Notes: generated by a model from the letters alone, not told the origin. A stretch of DNA of 64,000 nucleotides from Gyromitra esculenta (GCA_038503075.1 JBCAML010000014.1:1-64000), one strand, 5' to 3'. Shown: positions 10,693 through 22,580, counted from the stretch's first letter. Translations and numbers: made by a program.

Positions 10693-12669
10693 CTACCTCC
10701 AACAAAATAATAGACGTAAACCGACCTTCATGCTCGCAACCATAACCAGTACTTTTGTCAGCCCCTCCAATTCACCCACCTCCACTGGCACCTCAACATC
10801 CTGCTGCCGCCGCACCACTGCCACTCCTCCCTCCGGGCAACAACCCATCCTGATCACTTGCATCTTCAAGCCCGCACACAGCACCCCCACCACTTGCAGC
10901 TTCTTTGCTTCTTCAGTCTTCACTAGTCCGCACAACACCCCCAACATATCCCTCAAAGCCTTCAGTAGCTTGTTCGCGTCACCAAGCCGCTTCGTCGATT
11001 TCACCCCCCCAGCTGCTGATCGTGCGACTTCCATCCCTCCAAATTCGTGCGCCTCGTCTCCTGTACTCCGGATTACGCCGTCAAGACGCCTACCCTGGCG
11101 CATGCGGGTATGGAGGGTGCGAGCGCGATTTTTGCGAGCGGCGGTGGAACGGCAAGGCGATTCTTTGCGAACGATGGTTACTGATGGGAAGGAGAGGAAA
11201 CATTGGTCAAAAATAGATGCCCAGACAAGGTTAGAGTAAAAATCCTCGAGCTGCGAGCTGCCTAGGGGGCAACTAGGAGATGCCCAGATGACAAGTCTAT
11301 CCCTTCATCAGCACAAACCACCGCATTCAGGAGCAAGATATCCCGTACAAATTGCGGATGACGAGATCCGCCCACATCCTGAGGAAGTCACGCTCGTGAT
11401 CGTAGGTTTCGCCCGGATTGAGAAAGGAAGTGGTCGCTAACACCTCCCGCACCTCCGCAAGGCCCTTGCAACCACTGAAACGCCGGAGGGATCGGACCAT
11501 AGCTAAGATACTAGGGGGGTTAGGCGGTTCTGGGATAGACTTCTTGATCTCATCCCATTCGCCGTCCTCGAACCAGGAATGCACGGCGTCATCGTCGAGG
11601 TCGATTGTAAAGGACGGTGCGAGAGAGGAAGTGAAGGCGAAAAAGCTCATGTGGCGGCAGTTCTCGTAGAGAACGGTTTCGACAACGCGACCAGTGGAGA
11701 GACGCCAGCGGTGGGTTTGGCGCTCATAGGTTGCGGTGAGGGCCTCGATAACGCGCCCTGGAACCAAAATTGAATCTGTAGAGGGTAAAAGCGGAGGGTC
11801 ATCTTTCACGTGATCTTCGTCGATATCGTCTAGATCTTCATCATCTTCATCTTCGTCAACGCTCAGTGCAACCGACGAGCTCCGAACATTCGAGTTGAAA
11901 ACCGGGGCAATAGAAGAGCCAAGAACGTCCGAGTTGAACACCGGCGTGAAATTAATCGTCTGGCCGGGGGTCGTGGTGGGTTTTTTGAGCTGATCATGGA
12001 GCCAATTTTTGCCTAGGGACCGGTCCGACCCAGCACCCTATGGACAATGTTTAGTACTCGCGAATCACGCCCCACCGCGCAGTCGATGAGCAAACCGATC
12101 ATCCGGTTTACTAGTCAATAGGCGGATGGGTATGAGTTGGGGGGGGGACCAAATCCCACCGCTAACCAGACGACCGAGCCGGCCACTGGGGCAGATGGGC
12201 ACCGACGCAGGGAAGAGGTCAGACGGTCGAACCGACCGTCCTGGTCTATCCCGCTCATAGTGTCAAGCAAGAGGTCCAGCGGACGCCGTACTTGTGGTTA
12301 TAACAAATGAAAGGACAGCGAGGAGAGGCGGGAGCAAGAAATGCACTGCGGTAATGAATACTCATACCTTTTCGTCAAACCTAGCCAGAAGGCTACGGGC
12401 GCGAGAGCGTTCTTCGTCGATGTGGCATTTCGACACGCACGACGCGATGTTGCAGAGGGCTGGACGCCAACTGTCAATGACGCGCCTGGGATCGCGAGAC
12501 GGATGGTGGCGATAAGAGAGGTATTCTGCAAAAGACCAGGCTGCGTAGTGTCGACTGAAGAAGGATGAGTTTCTCCGGTGAGCTGCTGGGAGGTTAGCGA
12601 GACAGGATCGAGAGGTTGCGGAGAGGGGGACTCACACGAGTGAGGATGACTGGCATCAATCTTGGTCAT
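10693..12669 (-). CDS. Conserved fungal protein of unknown function, four exons
   Basis: I assembled this from four minus-strand exons: 12669-12636, 12585-12368, 12037-11349 and 11257-10693. Their lengths sum to 1506 bases, an intact frame of 501 residues. All introns are GT-AG; the third is unusually long (330 bases) and includes a C run near 12140. The middle part has an acidic stretch (VDEDEDDEDLDDIDED), then RDFLRMWADLVIRN. The C-terminal exon carries RRLDGVIRS, HEFGGMEVAR, KSTKRLGDANKLLKALRDML and LQVVGVLCAGLKMQV. This pattern resembles a large uncharacterised fungal family that I recognise by its DG(I/V)xR, EFGxxE and KALxDML blocks. No known catalytic motif. The last residues are uncertain: a further exon could follow MKV. 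Confidence 0.72.
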
Positions 12670-12699
12670 TATCAACGACGGTTGGCGATATCACGACAC

Positions 12700-12775
12700 C
12701 GCCGAAAACAACGAAGGGGAGAGTGTAGTGGACTGAGAGCATCATGGTGGTGGTGATGGTGGTGGTGGTTGGTGA
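12700..12775 (+). repeat. GGT-rich microsatellite
   Basis: Imperfect trinucleotide run (tggtggtggtgatggtggtggtggtt) just upstream of the four-exon gene, so in its promoter or 5' leader on the minus strand, where it reads as ACC repeats. Its effect, if any, is unknown. Confidence 0.6.
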
Positions 12776-13814
12776 TACGGTGTCAAAGGGGAGGAGACAA
12801 AGGGAGATAAGGAGGAGGCTGGGGTTCCGTCCGGGTAACCAAAGCCTTGGCATTAATCTTATCTAGAATCTTATCATATCACGGGCTAGGGTTAATCAGC
12901 CATTCGGTCGTGGGGAGGATAAGACAAACAAAATTACATGCATACATGTATGTACTTTTGCCGGTATTAATATATATCGGTCTTGGTAAGTGGGATTAAA
13001 GGATGTAATCGATTCTAACAGGCATGGCTGACTGATACTTTGTCGATATTTCATGAAGACGTTGAAGGATGATGATACGTGTTTAAAGATGACGAAAAGA
13101 TAATGGAGAGAGAATGGGTGAATATTATATCAGGGGAGGAGATGAAGTGAAGAGATGAAGATGGAACGGGGGGAGAGGAAGGGGATGAAGATGGAGGGAG
13201 AAGAAAAGGGATGAGAGAGGATTCAAGAGAATAGAATCGTCTTATCGAAATCTTATCAGATGATAGGGTTAGGGTTAGGGTATGGAACGGAGAAATTGAA
13301 ATAGAGCTATATATTTGTATATCACATATATCTGTAGTATCAGTCAAAAAGAACTTGGTACGCCTAACTCTCATGAGCTCAGTATTTACAATGTTTTGTT
13401 GTCGTGTCATCAAAAATCACTCGATTTCATATAAACTTATATTTGTTAATACGGAGGCAAAACTCAAATTGATTTCCCTGAATGTTTGTCTTACGCTTGC
13501 GCTTCTGCATGTTCCTATGCTCTAATTTTTAACCTGTACATTCTCAATCCCGAAACACTCACCCAAGGCCCCGACCGTGTCACGAAGCCTGACCGATGGG
13601 GAAGTTTTTCGAGCAAACATTAGTAATACTATCTGGAAGCGCTTTTCTGAGAGCACCAGTCCAGACTTACATATTTCCCGACCAGATTTTATTGTAGTTT
13701 GATGTAAGACTCTGTGAAAGACTCTGTTTTTGCGATGGGATTGACTAAAGTTGTATTTGCTTCCTCTAATTTTTGGATCTTTAATGTTTCCGATTGGCAG
13801 TGGAAAAAGCACAA
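12776..13814. other. Intergenic region with GA-rich tract and telomere-like repeat
   Basis: Divergent promoter region between the minus-strand gene at 10.7-12.7 kb and the plus-strand gene at 13.8 kb. It contains a long purine-rich tract (about 13130-13215) and, at 13266-13281, two and a half TTAGGG units. Open frames here are low-complexity shadows of the purine tract. Confidence 0.55.
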
Positions 13815-15962
13815 ATGTCGCTTATCGACCCCTCACCATCACCGGTGAGCCATTCACTAGGAAAAAGCACCGCCGAAAGCTATTATCTCTACTGTCCTAC
13901 ACTCCTTGAGCTTCCAACCGACTACTTATTCTCGATTTTACCTCCCCCCCTATCCTTAGCAAAATTAATGCCACCGAAGTCGCCGAGAACCGATAGGGGA
14001 GAGGAGGGAGAAGAAGGGTTACTTCTCCCCATAGCCAAGGACACACCTACATCTCTTCAGTCAACCGAAAAAACATCCGATGTATCATCTATTAAGGGAA
14101 TTAAAGACAAGCCCCCAGGCTCGATTCAACTACGCTCTGGCGTATACGATATCCTTTGGGTCGTCTCTTTTCGAATCTTCACGATTTTCATCATAGCTAC
14201 CTGCCTTGCCCTTGGTGCTAAAAAGCAAGTTTTCGGGCTGAGGGAACAGAATGTTAAAGTTTCCGTCGTTTCCGTCGTTTTTGATCTCCCTGTGGACGCC
14301 CAGCTCGCTGTCTTCGGTCTAGTGAACAAAATTCTCGATTACCTGGTGGAGGATGCGCTTTTCCATGTTTGCGGGGTGACCCTGACGACGTGGATGGCGT
14401 TCACAAAGATCGGTGCACGCACCATCGATTTCCAGATGCAGGATGAGTTGACGAAGCCTTGGATCACCGTAATCAACCTTGTTCAACGTTTCAAGCTTTC
14501 GGGCTGGCAGGGGATTGGATTATCTGGTCTTTTGCGATATACAGCGTCCTTTGCGACGGCTATCAGTGTGCTCTTGTTGGGTGCAAGCGTCAACACTATA
14601 GGGATTCCGAAAGAAAGGTGGACTGCCGGCACGAATCTCTGGACCGATCGGTCGTCCATCAGGTCCGTCGAATGGGGTGGGGTGGAAAATATTGCCTATA
14701 ACATGGGATTTTCGTTGGAGGGTATCCAAAATAGATCTCATTCCATAATAGCATCTCAATGTTGGCTCGTCACTTCGGGTTTGTGGCTGGTAACTAAGAA
14801 TGATGGCTGGGTACAGGTATATCAGGACAAGAATGGGGCATGGAGTGATTTGTCCAACAGCCGAACGGATGTCATGAGGATCACGGGAATCAGGGTATAC
14901 GATTCGATGGTTTCCAGCCTATCGATTCAAGGTAACGCGATATACGACCTGTGGAAATCGCAGATTTCGAACGGGTCATCCGATGCCCAGAGCTCGCTTG
15001 GTTGGGCTGGAGGATTCAATCTCACATTACCAATCGGCACTACTTCTTGCGTTGAAGGCGCGACGAGTCTCGCCGAAGAGACTATTACTGTTGTCGGTCC
15101 CGACGTTCAAGGTCTCGCTGAGATGAAAATCGTATTCGGGAACTCGCCAGCCAAATCTTTCCCTGGTGCCACTTGCACATTTACGTTACAACAAGGCCAA
15201 TACCCTGTGCATTCTTGGATCATCGACGAATCACAACCAGACTTCTCAATCGACAACTACGGCAAGGATCGGTATTTAAACGTCACTTTCCAGGAACCGC
15301 GGGTTGAGGACAGGAACATGGTGGTGAAGGCGGCGGATATCTTCCAAAAAATCATCCCAACCATGGACGACCTGTCACGCCCCGATGGACTCGTTAAGCA
15401 TATTTTATCCGTTCGCGATAATCTCCTCAGAATTGGTCTCAGCAGCCCAGATAGCTCAGTCGGTCTCGCACTCGCGGTCGCGGTGGCCGGAATGGTGCAA
15501 CACGTTTTCACCATGGCGGAATGGGAGTTGGTGAAAGTAGATGCAGGAAAAGATCTTGTTCGCTCAGCAGATGTGAGGTATCAGGTCTATGGTTCTGGCC
15601 CTCGACTCACTTGGGAGTGGGCAATCGCAGCGGTGATGGCTATCGTCTTGTTGTTGCTGATATACGACCTCTTCATCACTCTGAGGCAGATGATCAACGT
15701 GGGACCGTGGCTTTCGCTTGCTGGGATGATGGTTGCCGCGAATGACGCTCAAAGGATGGCTTCGATAGAGGGCTCACGTGGAGCAGAAAACGAAATAACC
15801 CGGAGAACGGTGTATTTCATAAGGAAACCGTGTTCAGGCAACCCCAAACTCACAGACGATCCAGATTCTGGGTTCGTTCTGTCAAAGGATGACTGGTTTG
15901 GCGAAGATGAGGATCGTGATAAAGGAGCTCATGAGTCGAACGATTTAACTGTGGATCGCTGA
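13815..15962 (+). CDS. Large multi-pass membrane protein, fungal family of unknown function
   Basis: Single open frame; from the first ATG at 13815 it gives 715 residues. A second ATG at 13968 (MPPKSPRTDRGEE) is an equally good start. Hydrophobic segments: one at the sequence VSFRIFTIFIIATCLALGA; others around the QLAVFGLVNKILDYLV and VCGVTLTTWMAF stretches and at LLRYTASFATAISVLLLGAS; then a long, probably extracytoplasmic domain of about 350 residues; then a strong C-terminal segment (WEWAIAAVMAIVLLLLIYDL) and a polar tail. The outer domain contains Cys residues and N-x-S/T sites that could be glycosylated. The overall plan (N-terminal membrane block, long outer domain, one C-terminal span, polar tail) is common in uncharacterised filamentous ascomycete proteins. 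I do not recognise an enzymatic motif. Confidence 0.75.
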   Translation: MSLIDPSPSPVSHSLGKSTAESYYLYCPTLLELPTDYLFSILPPPLSLAKLMPPKSPRTDRGEEGEEGLLLPIAKDTPTSLQSTEKTSDVSSIKGIKDKPPGSIQLRSGVYDILWVVSFRIFTIFIIATCLALGAKKQVFGLREQNVKVSVVSVVFDLPVDAQLAVFGLVNKILDYLVEDALFHVCGVTLTTWMAFTKIGARTIDFQMQDELTKPWITVINLVQRFKLSGWQGIGLSGLLRYTASFATAISVLLLGASVNTIGIPKERWTAGTNLWTDRSSIRSVEWGGVENIAYNMGFSLEGIQNRSHSIIASQCWLVTSGLWLVTKNDGWVQVYQDKNGAWSDLSNSRTDVMRITGIRVYDSMVSSLSIQGNAIYDLWKSQISNGSSDAQSSLGWAGGFNLTLPIGTTSCVEGATSLAEETITVVGPDVQGLAEMKIVFGNSPAKSFPGATCTFTLQQGQYPVHSWIIDESQPDFSIDNYGKDRYLNVTFQEPRVEDRNMVVKAADIFQKIIPTMDDLSRPDGLVKHILSVRDNLLRIGLSSPDSSVGLALAVAVAGMVQHVFTMAEWELVKVDAGKDLVRSADVRYQVYGSGPRLTWEWAIAAVMAIVLLLLIYDLFITLRQMINVGPWLSLAGMMVAANDAQRMASIEGSRGAENEITRRTVYFIRKPCSGNPKLTDDPDSGFVLSKDDWFGEDEDRDKGAHESNDLTVDR

Positions 15963-16225
15963 GGTGTTTTTGGAGGCGGCGTTGTTGAGAAGTGCTACGG
16001 CTCTTTAGGAGCTAGTAGGTCGTGTATATATTTAGTATTCTTCACGCTTCTCTTGCTTCTCTTTCCCTCTTCCTCTACATAGAGTATTATTTTCATCTTC
16101 CCGTTCTAAACGCTGCTAGCCTGACAGACTTTACTTCATAATGTTTTTCGTTGTAGATTTGTGGTGAGAAGGGATATATGGCAAATGGGAATACGAAGCA
16201 TGTGAGATATTGGTAATGGCATGTA
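15963..16225. terminator. Probable 3' end and spacer
   Basis: Short spacer after the membrane-protein stop. It is T-rich with ttcttctc/cttct tracts (16035-16095), consistent with a fungal 3' UTR and polyadenylation region. No exact site can be named. Confidence 0.3.
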
Positions 16226-16809
16226 TATATGTTCTGACCGGTTTTCCATTACGCCTATTTACAAATTAGACTACTTTAAACACCGGCTGGCCCATCCACA
16301 GAGTGAAGCTAAGAGATGGCCGATATTCAAAGAATAAACTATCTATAAGCGAGCTTGGGAACCCTTTCAATACAAATATCAGCCAAGTATCAACCTACCC
16401 TGGCCCTCCTACCCTCAACATCATAGATATAGTTGTACTTTTCTATACCGAAACTTAACACTGGCATACTGAATCGTTTTTTTACATCTTTCACAATGCT
16501 ACTCCGTAGTATTGAATTTTCTATATTGAGCAGATTTCGGTAGATTTTGCAGGTTCAGTACTAGTACTATAGCATCAAGGTACAGCTATATAAACTGTGA
16601 GAGGCCTGGGAGGTGGTTGTTAACGTTGGGGGGGAAGAGAATTTTTGCCTTGGTGGAAACTTTGAATATCGGTCATCTCTTAACTTCACTTTGTAGATGG
16701 GCCAGCCGGTGTTCAAAGTGGTCCCATTTGTAAACAGGCCGACCGGTTTGTAAACAGGCCCGGCCACTTTGTAAACAGGCATTCTTGGAATATCGGTCAG
16801 AACATATAT
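16226..16809. mobile_element. Foldback MITE-like element, family C, copy 2 (about 585 bases)
   Basis: Left arm 16226-16340 is the inverted partner of 16660-16809. Ends: TATATGTTCTGACCG on the left, CGGTCAGAACATATA on the right. The arms share ATGGGCCAGCCGGTGTT and CATCTCTTA(A/G)CTTCACT blocks in inverted order. Three tandem subunits (GTAAACAGGCC-type) occur in the right arm and only about one in the left, so this copy has lost or gained subunits. Internal sequence shows weak similarity to copy 1. No coding capacity. Confidence 0.84.
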
Positions 16810-18045
16810 ATACGCTTGAGTGCTCCACATTACTACATGGGAAAGTGGTAGATACTTTTGTTCTGGGGTGTAAGGGAGTCCAGCCCTCTCTGTCCGACTG
16901 GTTTTGTTAGGATCGAGCCTGAGCCTATGTGCTCTGCTTAATTACTCTCTGGTTATAGTCTGGGCGAGAAGTTCTTATGAATATAGTGAACACTATAATA
17001 CGTGTAACCATCGGGTTACGGGTATCTTATTGGGTGCAGATATTTACATAGCCGAGTCTTGTGAATTACCTAGCCTCGGATTTTCTGTAAGGTACACGTA
17101 CATGTAGATATCGGAAATGAGTCTACGTCTCTTTAAGAATTTATTTGGGCTAGTATCACTTATCTTGATTGAGACTTGTGATCCCTATATAAATGTACAT
17201 GTCATTTAGCGGGTGAATGATGTATGATTGAACTCTGTATAGGAGAAAATGCAGAATATTTTAATTGCGATTGGACTTGTATGACAAGTAAGTTGAGTAC
17301 AGTACCAACTACATGTAGTACTTGGTGTCGTACCGTATTTATCAGCCCTTATGAATAAAAGCGTGACCGTGACAGGTGCTGACCAATATATAAACCTAAC
17401 CCCAGACAGGTGTCTTCTGTAACCGCCTAAACGCCACGGTAACTCTCACCAGCACAACAACAGCCGTCACTAACAACGATAACCGCGCGAGCCATCTGAC
17501 GTTCATAAACGCGAGGAGAGTATGCTGGTGGAACTCCCGTATACAACTGCCCTCCCACTTCGCACTAATTACTTCCAGGGAGATATAGCAGAGAAATGTT
17601 GGCCGGCACAGTGAGTGTCTGCTTTAATCCTGTGTTCCCTCGAGTCAATTTGTTTTTCTGCATGTACGTGATGGTTGCATGTTACGTCAGGGAAGCTCCC
17701 GCTCCCAGAAATCGCTGGAGATATTGTAAGAACTGACCTCTAATATGTGGAATTATGTCTGATTTTACTATGCTAATAGAACCTGAACTCTATGCTAATA
17801 GAACCTAAACTCCGGGGCTATTAAAAAAAAAAAACGTCACAGGCGAGCCGCATTGCATTAGAAATGACGCGACTAGTGACCCTCAAACCTCAAGTCCTCA
17901 TAAGTGTCATCGTTCCATCCATCGCCATAAAACAAGATTTCTGCACCGGTCGCATGCATGCCTGCAACATTAGGTACAGATGCTTTCCAAAGATTGAAAT
18001 CGATTATTCCGTCTAAGTCGGCTTAGGAGCCTCAGTAAGCTGGAG
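16810..18045. other. Gene-free region
   Basis: No gene supported. Features seen: several ACATGTA palindromes (around 17100 and 17312), a direct 20-base-scale duplication of gctaatagaacct at about 17770-17800, and a run of 12 A at 17824. Confidence 0.5.
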
Positions 18046-19856
18046 CTAGGGGAAACTCGATTGAGCATTGTTCATATTACCAAGGTTCTGACCGTTTCCA
18101 CCGAGGTCTTGTTCAGCAGATTTGAGCATCGGCTCATCATTTTTGGGGTAATATGCTTCATGAAAAAAAGGGGTGCTCTCCTCGCTTGAAGACTTGAGAG
18201 GGTCCAATGCTAGACAATCCGAGATGCTCGCACATCTTGAAGGATTATCCGAGAATTCAGGGGTAGAAGCTGATAACCTTAGCCCAATATTCGTCTCAAC
18301 CGCGACCTCTGGGGAGGGATGCCCCATCAGAGTCTCGGCGGGGGCTATTGTTCGTCGTTGCACAAGATCGCCAGATATGACTTGAGGACTGGAAGTTATA
18401 CCAGCATTGTTCAAGCCGATGGTTGATACCTGACACGGCCCTTCTGGCGCGTTGCTAACTCTCGGAATTTCCATGTTCGTCCCGGCAGGTATTGCGATTC
18501 CAGTCGCAAGGAGTCTCTCAACTGCTTCGGTGCAATTAGATGAGCCTGCAGCTGTTTGTGTTTAGCACAAAAATTCGAGCAATTGCTTCACGATCGAGGC
18601 ACACCTTTCATAGGATTAAGTTCTGGATACTGCGCAGCAAGTCGGACATAGTCAGGCGATCGCCGGAACATCCCCTGAACCTCGGGGAGGTTCAGGGCAA
18701 GCCAGTGTTTAAAGTGCTGCCAGTATAGATCAGTTCCCCCATGACGGTCTTTCGTATCACTAGTTAGTTGTCGAAAAAACCTCTGGCGGGGAAACTTCAC
18801 CTACATTGATTGAAACTAGCGGGAAGCTTACGCCTGCCGCTTACCGGAGGTGGTATAAATTCGCTATCAGGTACCGGTCGACCAGGAAATAAGATCTTGA
18901 AAACCTGAGACCAAGACTGGTTCTTTGGCTTCAGCAGCTTGTCCTTTTCTAAGGTATCTGCATCTACTACTTTGAAACCACCTTCTGGTGCGGTACATGA
19001 TACCTTCAGCTGGTGTTTGCGGAGTATCCCCAGTTCCCCACGAAATCCACATTTTTCACATTGCTCAGGCTTTGTATGCTTTCTTCGGATATGCTCCCTG
19101 TTGGGATCAGCACAAATAACGTCCGCAGAAGAAATTGGAGGTGAACATTTTGGTTGTTCCAACTTACTTAAGTTTGGACGCTTCGACCCCCTCAGTCCTG
19201 CACTTCTCATTTTCTTCTCCGGATTGATATGCCGAATTCTCTGGATCAGTCAGATAAAAAGGGCAAGCATATCGTTGGCATTTACGCCGGGTATAAGGGC
19301 CATTATTGCCGCGGTTCGGCTCCCGATCGCCCTTGGGTGGCTCGAAAGGTTGGTCTTCGTCGTCCCCGCTAGCATCTATCGGTCTTTTTCGGCGACCAGG
19401 TGAACCTGGGCTTTGTAAGCATAAATTTGAGTTCCCCCTGGCGTTATTCTGCCCTAGGTGATTATGACTGCCTCGTGGAACGCTTTTCCCGAATTCGGTG
19501 CCGCCGGAGTCAAGTATTTTGTAACTGCGGGATGTGAAAGTCGGATCTACTAAATCAATAACAAGTTGTAATTCCTGTTCTTGATCCGGATGATTGATTC
19601 TAATAATTGAATTACTATTGCATAGTTGATGATAACTGATTATGTTCTGAGAATTCTCTGGATGATATTCGAGATCGGTCCTTATATACTGGTCGGTATG
19701 GGCTTTTTTTTGCTTGTCCGATGGTCTTCCAAGCCAATAACGTCTAACGTCAGATATCAAATTCGAAAACGAGAAGCCAGGGATGTATCTAAGCCTACAT
19801 TGGTTTTGAATTATCTTGGTCTGTGGTTTTATAACGATCAAGTAAGGTGAATTCAC
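18046..19856 (-). CDS. Fungal Cys/His zinc-binding protein (KYACPF...LKEHIRRKH family)
   Basis: Minus-strand gene. Exons that join in frame are 19794-19168, 19097-18845, 18800-18605 and 18551-18046, with introns of 53-70 bases. The central domain reads RKCQRYACPFYLTDPEN, then C-x-T-E-G, then SKLKEHIRRKHTKPEQCEKCG and, after about 12 residues, LRKHQ and a final Cys. This is the fungal pattern C-P-F/Y ... C ... VKEHxxRxH ... C-x2-C ... H ... C, a degenerate zinc-finger arrangement seen in many ascomycete proteins of unknown role, probably nucleic-acid or protein binding. The first intron (62 bases) splits the LK-EHIRRKH motif exactly. The N-terminus is unresolved: upstream frames (to about 19977, ISPFDNWLTGEQKY) look coding but I could not join them in phase, and no ATG is in place. 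It may start further upstream or be truncated. Confidence 0.7.
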
Positions 19857-19977
19857 GGTTTAAGATTGTAAGCCCCCGAGATACCGCATTCCACGGCTCG
19901 ACATATTTCTGTTCGCCCGTCAACCAATTGTCAAATGGTGATATCTTGGTGGAATCATCGGCGGCATTATTGTTCAA

Positions 19978-22580
19978 TCTGCTAACTAGTCAGTAGATAA
20001 ACCTAACCCTTATCGTAATGATTGAAGCTCCTGGGTGGAAGGTGCTGCGAGTGCGGGAAGCATATCCTACCGATGGCATGCAGACCACCCTCCCCTTTCT
20101 ACTCCCGTCACGGGTGAATATGGAGAAATGATATACCTTTGGATGGATCGGTCCCCTAGAATTGAATCTATTTTAAGGATGGCCAAACAAGTTTCTGGGC
20201 TCATTTTCACTGCGGGAAACAAATGAGCTGCAAGGGCGTCGGACGAAGTCATTATCTGTCGGTCTTTCCAGGGCGATTGATTTGCCGGCTATAGGACGCC
20301 CCTGGAAAGCAAATAACCACAGTTTGGAGCTCTTGGAGATGCGGCACGGGAGAAGAGCTTGCAACAGATATTGCGATCGACGAGAAGCGGGGGGAATCTC
20401 GAAACTCTGTACAAAGCAAGCCGTTCGATGTAGTCGTTAAAAATTGGGCTACGAGACGCAAGATATGCGTACAGAACGACTTACTCCATTCTACTCTCAC
20501 CTGCTCTCACCTGCTCTCACCCGCTCTCGCCCACTCCAACCCACTCCAACCCACTCCAACTCGCTCCAGCCTACTCCCACTTGCTCTCGATTACTCTCAC
20601 CTACTATTATGTACGTTTTGGATTGTTCCTATGCTCATTCTAATATCCTAAGCGCTATATCTCGCCCTTTCCCACCATCACTAGTTTTTGCCCATCTTTT
20701 TGCACCCCATTACGCTCTGCTGTTCCTATCCTTTTGAAAACACCAATATATTCCCCAAGTTAGGAGATTCTACCTTCCACTGATCTCCCTCCCCACTTTG
20801 TAACTTCTGGTTTCGGTCCTAGGTCACTCGTGAGCGCTTGCCTACTGGGGAACGCCGGATCCTGGCGCAAACACATTTTTGATCGTCGGAAAGAAACGAA
20901 CTATATACCCCGCCTCTAACAGGATTTTTAAACAAATTGATTGGAAATCTAATGGGAGTTTGCCCTATATACTATCGAAATATGACCTGCACATGCTTCG
21001 TGGGTATGCATCTGAATGGTCGAGTTCCTGTGGCTATCACTTTTTCTGCCACGTCGGATGCCGTATTAAGTTTAGTTCAGGGACGTTACAGATCGTACTT
21101 CGACAGTACAAATGGTACATGTATGTATCCTCTCATGACGCAAGATCTATATAAGGATAAGCAAAACTCGGGATTTGTTCGGCTTATGTATAGATGCATG
21201 ATCGAGGCCTAGGCAAAAAAGGAAAAGACCCCGTCAGTGTACTAGCTATACATATAATCACGCTCACAAATATTCTGTGTGTTCACGGTTCAGTTTGCTC
21301 AGCTCCAAAATTAGATTTGCAAATCTACCTATAAAAAACTGCAAATGGAACGTCTACAAGCTGATTTCGCCTTGCTTGTGTCGAAACGGACGATCGATAT
21401 CACCGCATATCGTAATAGATCGATTTTATGGACCTAACGGTCTAGGAATTACCTCGCAGGAGACAAACTGCGAGTGATTGCTAGTGAAACTTAATATGGT
21501 ACAATTAGCCCTAACCCTACTGGAGAAACAAAACAGTTGCAGCGAATGTAACATAAGACATCTTATACAACTAAACTTGCATGTACTACCAACAGTTCGA
21601 TTTATAATTTATCTATAGGATAAATATTATTCGCCCCTTAGCTTCTAATCGCCTTCAACTGAAGAGGCTATATTGCAAACTCGCTTGATTATGTTTTTTT
21701 CTAGACAAGGTTTACAATGATGATTCCCTTAGTGAAAATGGAAGATAGAGACCTCAATAATGTCTAATGATTCGAGGCTCACAACTCGTCTTACTAGGTC
21801 AAACCACTCGAAATATTACTATGAAGAGTCGAATCTTAAGTGTACGGAAATAAAAGGCTTTAGTGTTAAGGAGCTATCCAGAAGGTGCCAGCCGAGGATG
21901 TGCTGCAATAACTTTCTGGCCAGTACAGACCTTTCCCATAATAGCGGGACATTTGAAGGTTCCAGGTACGGCCAAAGGCTGGATCAAGGCGAGTTAGATA
22001 GCTGTTGTCTATCTACAAATTCATCTATCGAGGCTCTATGAATCACGTGATAATCCTCATATTCAACAAGTAGCTGGTTATATTTTGATAGTATTTGTAG
22101 AATCCACGTAACAGGAGTAGATTCTTAATTACTATAGTGCTGTATTAACAGCTGAGGGTTTTTTGGTTGGAAAAGCTAAATGTCAAGCATGGATCCTGCA
22201 GACGCGTCTCTGTCACCTAGTTACTGGATGCATGGATGCAGGCCCCGCTCAACCACGATCTGTGGCCTCGTTTGGGCAGGTACATATATATAATCAACTT
22301 CGAATCGTGGAATGGCGGAGCGGAGCGATGTCCACCAAGTGGTTCAGCCTCGTGGGAACCCCACCGCCTCAACACGCACAGGCTTTACTCTAGCAATTGC
22401 GGCCCCATTACTGTAATACTCACTATTAGGGAAGCAAATTTGAAGAATCACAAGGGCGCAGTCGCCTTCCCAAGGGTTTACCTATTATCGAGAGCGGACC
22501 GCTATGATATTGATACTTTTCTCCGGTTCTTAGAAGCCTAGTACAATTCCGAACAGGACTGAGACATGAAATGTCGTGTC
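19978..22580. other. Gene-poor region
   Basis: No supportable gene. A minus-strand frame at 20067-20252 could be an upstream exon of the zinc-binding gene, but splice phases do not fit. Contains the 10-base minisatellite at 20485-20605 and a CCCTAACCCT telomere-like motif near 21508. Confidence 0.45.
20485..20605 (+). repeat. Minisatellite with 10-base unit
   Basis: About twelve imperfect 10-base units. Three sub-types sit in blocks: TGCTCTCACC-like units, then CACTCCAACC-like units, then TACTCTCACC-like units. The change of unit type along the array suggests expansion of sub-blocks. It reads in one frame as Ser/Thr/Pro/Leu-rich peptide, but nothing suggests translation. Confidence 0.85.

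Noticed and set aside
10631..11239. 202-codon plus-strand ORF rich in Ser/Thr/Pro
   Set aside because: It is the antisense shadow of the C-terminal exon of the minus-strand four-exon gene, whose blocks fit a known fungal pattern.
13051..13413. 120-codon minus-strand ORF
   Set aside because: Low-complexity Ser/Pro/Phe peptide produced by the purine-rich tract.
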